From positions 1 through 64,000 of the forward strand of contig JAQSWN010000013.1 of assembly GCA_029266615.1 (NCBI GenBank): a stretch of DNA of 64,000 nucleotides, in the 5' to 3' direction. The DNA is from Polyangiaceae bacterium (GTDB lineage: Bacteria; Myxococcota_A; Polyangia; Polyangiales; Polyangiaceae). Each line of letters opens with the position of its first letter. Position 1 is the stretch's first letter. The position numbers were made by a program, and so were the translations under genes. Under the pieces are notes generated by a model. It saw only the letters and a list, made by a program, of their open reading frames with translations. It made no database searches and was not told the DNA's origin. Positions 59,225 through 64,000 of this stretch are shown here, piece after piece.

Positions 59225-60643
59225 ATGCAGGTGAGTGACCACACCGCGACCTGGGTCGCGGAAGAATTCGAGCGGTCAATCGTTCCGACCTTGGTCGACT
59301 ACATTCGGGTGCCCAACAAGTCGCCCGCGTTCGACCCGGACTGGCGCAAGAACGGTCACATGAACCGCGCGGTGGAGCTGCTCGTGGCGTGGGCTCGCCC
59401 GCAGCTGCCTGCAGGCGCGACGCTGGAGGTCGTGCAGCTCGGTGAGCGCACGCCCGTCATCTTCATCGAGGTCCCGGGAACGGGCACCAAACAGGACGAC
59501 ACGGTGCTCCTCTACGGTCACTTGGACAAACAACCGGAAATGAGCGGCTGGCGCGAAGGTCTCGGGCCCTGGGAGCCGGTCCGCGAAGGGGACAAGCTCT
59601 ACGGTCGCGGCGGCGCGGACGACGGCTACGCGCTGTTTGCGTCTCTCACCGCGCTGAACGCGGCGCGGCGTGACGGATTGCCGCACGCTCGCGCTCTCAT
59701 TCTCATCGAAGCCTGCGAGGAGTCCGGCAGCTACGATCTGCCCGCCTACATTCAGCACCTGGCGCCTCGTTTGGGTGAGCTCTCGCTCGTCATCTGTCTG
59801 GATTCCGGCTGCGCCAACTACGACCAGCTTTGGTCCACGACTTCACTCCGGGGGGTCGTCGTGGGCAAGCTCGAGGTTTCGCTGCTCACGGAGGGGGTCC
59901 ACTCCGGTGACGGCACCGGCGTCGTCGCGGCGAGCGAGCGCGTCGTGCGCGTGCTGCTGGACCGTTTGGAGAACAGCACCACCGGTATGATGCTGGTGCC
60001 GGAGCTGGACGTGCCCATCCCCCTGCAGCGCCAGCAGCAAGCGGCGCGCTCGGCGGAGGTGTTGGGCGCCGCCGTTTACGACAAATTTCCGCTGCAGCCT
60101 GGGGCTTCCCCCGTGACGGAGAGCGTGACGGAGCTCATCCTGAATCGAACCTGGCGTCCGGGTCTCGCCGTCACCGGCGCGGACGGCTGGCCCGCGATCG
60201 CCAATGCCGGCAATGTGCTGCGGCCCTTCACGCGGCTCAAGCTCTCGATTCGTATCCCCCCGCGAGTCGACCCTCATGTGGCGACGGCGGCGATCAAGCG
60301 CCTTCTCGAAGCCGACCCGCCGTACGGAGCGAGGGTTTCGTTCAGCGAGGCCGGGGGCGCCGCGGGCTGGGACGCGCCGGAGCTTTCGCCCTGGCTCGAG
60401 CGCAGCCTCGAACAATGTTCCCAGCGCCATTTCGGCAAGCCAGCGATGTACCTGGGCGAGGGCGGCACGATCCCGTTTATGTACATGCTCGGAGAGCGCT
60501 TTCCGAAGGCGCAGTTCTGTATCACCGGCGTGCTGGGCCCGGGCTCTAACGCGCACGGTCCGAACGAGTTTCTGCACTTGCCCACCGCCCGCCGGCTCAC
60601 GCTCTGCGTGGCAGAGGTACTGGCCGCGCACGCGTCGCGCTGA
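59225..60643 (+). CDS. M20-family metallopeptidase (dipeptidase-like)
   Basis: 472 residues from ATG 59225. Zinc ligands appear as YGHLDKQPE (His99, with Asp101), GRGGADDGYA (Asp132), ACEESGS (Glu165/166, base and ligand), LDSGCANYD and NEFLHLP near the C-terminus. The spacing matches the M20 dipeptidase/CNDP group with a dimerisation domain between ~215 and 350. It likely hydrolyses dipeptides in the cytoplasm. The in-frame extension to 58988 overlaps the divergent drrA start and is rejected. Confidence 0.88.
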   Translation: MQVSDHTATWVAEEFERSIVPTLVDYIRVPNKSPAFDPDWRKNGHMNRAVELLVAWARPQLPAGATLEVVQLGERTPVIFIEVPGTGTKQDDTVLLYGHLDKQPEMSGWREGLGPWEPVREGDKLYGRGGADDGYALFASLTALNAARRDGLPHARALILIEACEESGSYDLPAYIQHLAPRLGELSLVICLDSGCANYDQLWSTTSLRGVVVGKLEVSLLTEGVHSGDGTGVVAASERVVRVLLDRLENSTTGMMLVPELDVPIPLQRQQQAARSAEVLGAAVYDKFPLQPGASPVTESVTELILNRTWRPGLAVTGADGWPAIANAGNVLRPFTRLKLSIRIPPRVDPHVATAAIKRLLEADPPYGARVSFSEAGGAAGWDAPELSPWLERSLEQCSQRHFGKPAMYLGEGGTIPFMYMLGERFPKAQFCITGVLGPGSNAHGPNEFLHLPTARRLTLCVAEVLAAHASR

Positions 60644-60908
60644 GCAACGCCTCACGGCTTACTCCCCGACGCGACTCGGCTCCGCAGCGGCGAGCGCTCG
60701 ATAGATCAGGCGGCGTCGGTAACGGAAACCCGCTCGCCTCCGAGCTCGGCGGCGATTTGGCGCCCGTCGTTCGGAAACGCACGCGGCCGTGCGGAGCAGA
60801 TAGAATCAGCAAGGAACTTAACCGGTTGAAACCGGCACCGCACCTCTGCCTAGGCCTGGTTGTGGGGGGGCGGCGGCCGAGATTTCGTGCGAAGCTCACC
60901 GCGTGAGG

Positions 60909-61823
60909 ATGAAGGCGCGCGCGCTGGCGGTTGGGGTAGCTTTGGGATTCGCCGCTTGCGGAGGCAATCCGTTTGGTACGAGCGATGACGACACGCCGAA
61001 CGGCATGGGCGGCTCAGCCAACGAGGCCGGCACGTCAGGCAGCGCCGAAGCCGGTGAAGGCACGGGAGCCGTCACCACTGGCGGCAGCGCTAACAACGCC
61101 GGTGAAGCAAACGGAGGAGCAACTCCTCCGAGCGGTGACGGCGGCATGCCCCCGAGCGTCGGCGGTAGCTCGTCCAACACGGGCGGTGACGCCGGTGCAG
61201 GGGGAGAGCCCCCGGTCGTGATGGAGCCGGTCTTCACCATGTCGAAGCTGATCGACGACATGGAGGATGGGAACAAGACGCTGCTGGAGACGAATGGCGA
61301 TTGGTTCGTGATCAAGGACGAAACGGCAGCCGGGGTGATCACGCCCCCCAAGGAGAAGCCGTTCACGATGACCACGCTCACGCCCGCGCGCGGCGCGAGC
61401 ACGAAGGCGGCGGTCGTCACCGTGTCCGGATTCCTCGGCTGGGGTGCCGCATTGGGCTTCGACTTTCTTTACGCGAACGGTGTTCGGCAGCCGGCGGACT
61501 TGGGTCCCGCGCTCGCGGTTAGATTTTGGGCCAAGGCCAGCCAGGCCACCACGGTTCGGTTTCAGTTGCCCAACGCGGACACGGACGAGCTGGGAGGCAA
61601 GTGCACCACCGCTGAGAAGGCCTGCAACGCGCACTGGACCAAGGCCTTCAACGTCGGCACCCAGTGGCAGCAGACGACCATTCAGCTCTCGGAGCTGAAG
61701 CAAGACCTGCCGGGGCGCCACGTCCCAACCTTCGACAAGCAGCACGTTTACGGGGCCTTCTTCGTGATCGGCCCGAACCAGTCCGTGACAGTCTCGATCG
61801 ACGACGTGGCGCTCGTGCACTGA
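60909..61823 (+). CDS. Lipoprotein with CBM11-like jelly-roll domain
   Basis: 304 residues from ATG 60909 (GTG 60903 also in frame). Lipobox GFAAC. Residues ~20-105 are a Gly/Ser/Asn linker. The C-terminal ~190 residues start KLIDDMEDGNKTLLETNGDW and include WGAALGFDFLY, LAVRFWAKASQATTVRFQLP and VTVSIDDVALVH, a jelly-roll layout like carbohydrate-binding module family 11. It probably binds polysaccharide at the surface. Its stop adjoins the DUF1552 relic on the other strand. Confidence 0.75.
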   Translation: MKARALAVGVALGFAACGGNPFGTSDDDTPNGMGGSANEAGTSGSAEAGEGTGAVTTGGSANNAGEANGGATPPSGDGGMPPSVGGSSSNTGGDAGAGGEPPVVMEPVFTMSKLIDDMEDGNKTLLETNGDWFVIKDETAAGVITPPKEKPFTMTTLTPARGASTKAAVVTVSGFLGWGAALGFDFLYANGVRQPADLGPALAVRFWAKASQATTVRFQLPNADTDELGGKCTTAEKACNAHWTKAFNVGTQWQQTTIQLSELKQDLPGRHVPTFDKQHVYGAFFVIGPNQSVTVSIDDVALVH

Positions 61824-61824
61824 T

Positions 61825-62232
61825 TCAAGTCGCACGGAGCGCCGAAAATTCTCCCGGATTCGCGTTGCAAATCGCGGCGAGCGTCGCGATGGCCGACCAA
61901 ATGTCCGCGCCCTCCAAGCCCGTTCCCAGGATGGGCATCGTCAGCCGGTCGTGCTCCGGATCGGTCGCGCCGGCAGCGCCCACGCTTGCTTCTGTCTAGC
62001 CGAGCGAGGACGCGAGCTTGGTCGTGCACTGCTCGTACGACACGACCTGACCGGTCTGGTTCAGGAGCTCCTTCCAATCCTCCAGCTTGCGCCGGTCCGC
62101 GCCGCTCATGTCCTGGCGCTGCAGCGTGGCCAGGTCTTCTTTCACCACGTCCAGAATGCTCTTGCCGCGAGCTACGGCGTAGCTATCCGGAGAAGAGAAA
62201 CCGGCGTCAGCTGGCCAACGAAAAGCGCGATG
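61825..62232 (-). pseudogene. DUF1552 protein C-terminal remnant with internal TAG
   Basis: On the minus strand the frame reads GFSSPDSYAVARGKSILDVV, KEDLATLQRQDMSGADRRKL, SYEQCTTKLASSLG, then TAG (61996-61998), and goes on in the same frame TEASVGAAGATDPEHDRLT to TGA (61825-61827). Both parts match DUF1552 proteins. The N-terminal ~300 residues and start codon are missing; the frame begins right after the stop of the neighbouring lipoprotein. It is an inactive fragment, probably from a deletion that joined two genes. Confidence 0.75.
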
Positions 62233-62814
62233 CTACGAGCTGCATTGCCAGCTGCCGGCGGAGCACCGACAGGCTCGCTTGGGCGTCAGCGCGATTTTGG
62301 CAGCGCCTCCGGCGGCGCCCTCCGGCGGCGGGGCCGCGCCGCCCGGGCACGAGGGGTCGACGACGGAGCAGAAGGAGGTGGGGGTCGGCGCGTAGCACAG
62401 GCATTCGGTGCCGACGTCGTACATGCACAGCGCATCGGCCTGCGCGGCCGTGCACATCCCGCTCGGGAGCTTAGGGGGGCAACGCGGGTCTACCGTGCTC
62501 GTGCCACCCGCGCCGCCACTACCGCTGGTGGCGCCCGTTCCACCCATGCTGCTGGTGCCCGCGGTCCCGGCCATTCCGCCGTTGTTGGTAGTTCCCGCAG
62601 TGTTCGAGCTGCCCGCGGTGTTCGAGCTACCCGCGGTGTTCGAGCTGCCCGCAGCGTTCGTGCCGCCCGCCCCTTGCCCGGCGGCGCTGCCGCCAGAGCC
62701 GCTGCCCGCGGAGGTGGACCCCCCGCTAGGGTTGGGGTTCGAGTCGTCCGTGCTGCCGCCGCAGGCGACGGCCCACAGCGTGACGAGCAGCGAGCAGCCG
62801 AGGTATCTGGACAT
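62233..62814 (-). CDS. Gly/Ser/Thr-rich lipoprotein with Cys-rich tail
   Basis: 193 residues from ATG 62814. Lipobox WAVAC. A long Gly/Ser/Ala/Asn linker contains three SSNTAG repeats, then a Cys-rich domain of about 65 residues (CPPKLPSGMC, DALCMYDVGTECLCYAPT, RACRCSAGSWQCSS). It resembles the protein at 2-673 in design. The stop is directly followed in frame by the DUF1552 relic, so its tail may be cut by the same rearrangement, though the ending looks natural. Function unknown. Confidence 0.7.
   Translation of the reverse strand: MSRYLGCSLLVTLWAVACGGSTDDSNPNPSGGSTSAGSGSGGSAAGQGAGGTNAAGSSNTAGSSNTAGSSNTAGTTNNGGMAGTAGTSSMGGTGATSGSGGAGGTSTVDPRCPPKLPSGMCTAAQADALCMYDVGTECLCYAPTPTSFCSVVDPSCPGGAAPPPEGAAGGAAKIALTPKRACRCSAGSWQCSS
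62600..62653 (-). repeat. Three 18-bp coding repeats
   Basis: Units at 62600, 62618 and 62636 differ by one or two bases and encode SSNTAG three times in the lipoprotein linker. Confidence 0.8.
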
Positions 62815-62945
62815 GGGGAGCTCCAAGGAAGGGCGCGCCGTCTAAGGCAACGGCGCGCGGGTCACGAATACCACGATACCGAGCTTAGCGGCCCTCGCCC
62901 AGCGCCGCGGGCGCCGCTAAGCGCGAATAGTGGTCGAACGTATGC

Positions 62946-63485
62946 TTACTTCTCACCTGGCGTGCGCCGGCCTAGCTCCGCCGCTTCCGCGAGGCTGATG
63001 CCAGCGACGAGCGGGTCCGCGTGACGATGCACGAGCAGCCAATCCTCACCTTCACGGCGGTACACGAGCGTGACGCGTAGCGCCCAGGGCTGCCCCGGTA
63101 GCCCGCCTACTTCGGCGTTCGTGCGCTCGATGATCGCCAGTGCCACGAGGTCGGCAGAGCCGTACGCTTGAACGACTTCTTGCTCCAGGTTGCCATTCTT
63201 GAAGAAGCGACCAAGGCGCTCGAGCTTTTCCGGGGTGAAGCCGCCACGAGTCGGCTCCCCACCGAAGGGCGAAAAGAGGGTGAAGTCTTGCCCCATTCGA
63301 ACGAGCGACTGGTAGCGTCGAGCGTCGCCCTGCATCAGCGCGGCGTTCGACTCCTTGGAGCGTTGGATCAAAAGCGGCACCGCGCTTGGCGCGCTCGGCG
63401 GTGTAGGACGCGCGCAAGCGAGCGTAAGACCGGCGAACCCGAGACTGCGTTGGAAGAACTTGGAAAATACGTTGGAGACGTTCAT
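62946..63485 (-). CDS. Exported NTF2/SnoaL-like protein
   Basis: 179 residues from ATG 63485. The N-terminus (RSLGFAGLTLACARP) looks like a signal peptide with a possible lipid Cys. The domain SNAALMQGDARRYQSLVRMG, DFTLFSPFGGEPTRGG, YGSADLVALAIIERTNAEVGG (in part) and LRVTLVYRREGEDWLLVHRHADPLV follows the NTF2-like DUF4440 pattern, ending with the typical W-x-L-V-H-R-H. Such domains bind small molecules or act as isomerases; activity is unknown. An upstream extension to 63902 is antisense-like and rejected. Confidence 0.72.
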   Translation of the reverse strand: MNVSNVFSKFFQRSLGFAGLTLACARPTPPSAPSAVPLLIQRSKESNAALMQGDARRYQSLVRMGQDFTLFSPFGGEPTRGGFTPEKLERLGRFFKNGNLEQEVVQAYGSADLVALAIIERTNAEVGGLPGQPWALRVTLVYRREGEDWLLVHRHADPLVAGISLAEAAELGRRTPGEK

Positions 63486-63553
63486 GCCCCGCAAGATGCC
63501 GCGCGAGCCGTACTGAACCAAGTGACACGATTGCAGCGATGTGCTGCATGAAA

Positions 63554-64000
63554 CTAACGACGCCGTCTCCGACCTTGGGTCGCGCAACTTGCGACGAGCC
63601 GGAACAACCACGCCACCCCCGCGTCCGCCATGGCCGACTCGGTAGCGATCACGCTGAGCGACGAGCGCGTGAGGGGTGAGAGCGGCGCTGGCGGCTCGAC
63701 CAAGGCCACGCCGAGGCGGCGTGCGTGCGGCGCGGCCAAACGCGGAACCGCCGCGAGCAGGTCCGTTTCGGCGACGAGCGCCAAGGCGAGCAAGAAATGA
63801 GGAACGGTGGCGGCGACGCGCCGAGTACGGCCCAGCTTCTCCAACGCGACATCGACATTGCCGTGAGGGTCGCCCGCTCCTGATACCAACACGTGGGAGC
63901 AAGCGCAGTATCTTGAAATCGTGAGCTTCGAGCCGAGCGGATGCCCGACCCGCATCGCGATCGCGAAGTCTTCGTCGTACAGCCGAGATGCGCGAAACCG
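63554..64000 (-). CDS. LysR-family regulator, C-terminal half (cut by window edge)
   Basis: The minus-strand frame is open to position 64000, so the helix-turn-helix lies outside. It reads LYDEDFAIAMRVGHPLGSKL, HVLVSGAGDPHGNVDVAL, VPHFLLALALVAETDLLAAV and LSVIATESAMADAGVAWLF, the usual order of a LysR substrate-binding domain. It ends with an Arg run. Regulated genes may lie to the right of the window. Confidence 0.8.
   Translation of the reverse strand, partial: RFRASRLYDEDFAIAMRVGHPLGSKLTISRYCACSHVLVSGAGDPHGNVDVALEKLGRTRRVAATVPHFLLALALVAETDLLAAVPRLAAPHARRLGVALVEPPAPLSPLTRSSLSVIATESAMADAGVAWLFRLVASCATQGRRRRR

Overview
The window is a GC-rich (roughly two-thirds G+C by eye) bacterial chromosome segment that looks like a myxobacterium (Myxococcota, probably order Polyangiales). 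The reasons are the many secreted Gly/Ser-rich and Cys-rich lipoproteins, the 'CGDGLDNECNG' and 'NCGxCGNxC' cysteine modules, EGF and RCC1 domains, a Hanks-type protein kinase, a large hybrid histidine kinase and DUF1552. No phage, CRISPR array, rRNA or tRNA was seen. Gene density is high, strands alternate often and operons are short. Identifications rest on reading motifs by eye; no database search was possible.

Layout. 0-9 kb: a partial Gly-rich protein, an esterase-like lipoprotein, a divergent HisD-family dehydrogenase, a PKD-sulfatase lipoprotein, an octaheme cytochrome with TPRs, and a frameshifted lipoprotein gene. 9-16 kb: an NTT-like transporter fused to HEAT repeats, an IS5-type transposase relic inside an inverted duplication, a CcmE-like protein with a CxxCH motif, a GST, small envelope proteins and an Fpg/Nei glycosylase. 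16-27 kb: a translationally coupled pair of Cys-rich lipoproteins and a decayed third member, TatD, a methyltransferase, a double-discoidin propeller lipoprotein, and a metallophosphoesterase with seven acidic repeats. 27-38 kb: a parvulin-like PPIase/HupE-UreJ pair, a short UvrA paralogue, an ArsR regulator without a normal start, a membrane-anchored kinase, a DUF924 protein, a Cys-rich lipoprotein whose ribosome binding site lies inside a perfect hairpin, a divergent LysR/quinone-reductase pair and an AAC(3)-I-like acetyltransferase.

38-52 kb: an EGF/RCC1 lipoprotein, a GNAT relic, an operon of circularly permuted ATP-grasp plus an Alpha-E protein fused to hemerythrin, a CBS protein, a very large protein I read as PPi-dependent PEP carboxykinase next to an AspT-type antiporter, and a coupled radical SAM/UdgX DNA-repair pair. 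52-64 kb: a hybrid histidine kinase, an ExoIII-like nuclease, a DrrAB-type ABC exporter, an M20 peptidase, Gly-rich lipoproteins, a DUF1552 pseudogene and the C-terminal half of a LysR regulator cut by the window edge.

The most unusual items are the Alpha-E-hemerythrin fusion in an amidoligase-type operon, the hairpin that masks a Shine-Dalgarno sequence at 34961-34992, the PPi-PEPCK/AspT pair, the CcmE homologue with a CxxCH motif, and the HisD homologue with two altered zinc-ligand positions. Several genes (7912-8773, 20264-20529, 32113-32448, 39727-39892, 61825-62232) are broken or lack a normal start. Some of these single-base lesions could be sequence errors.
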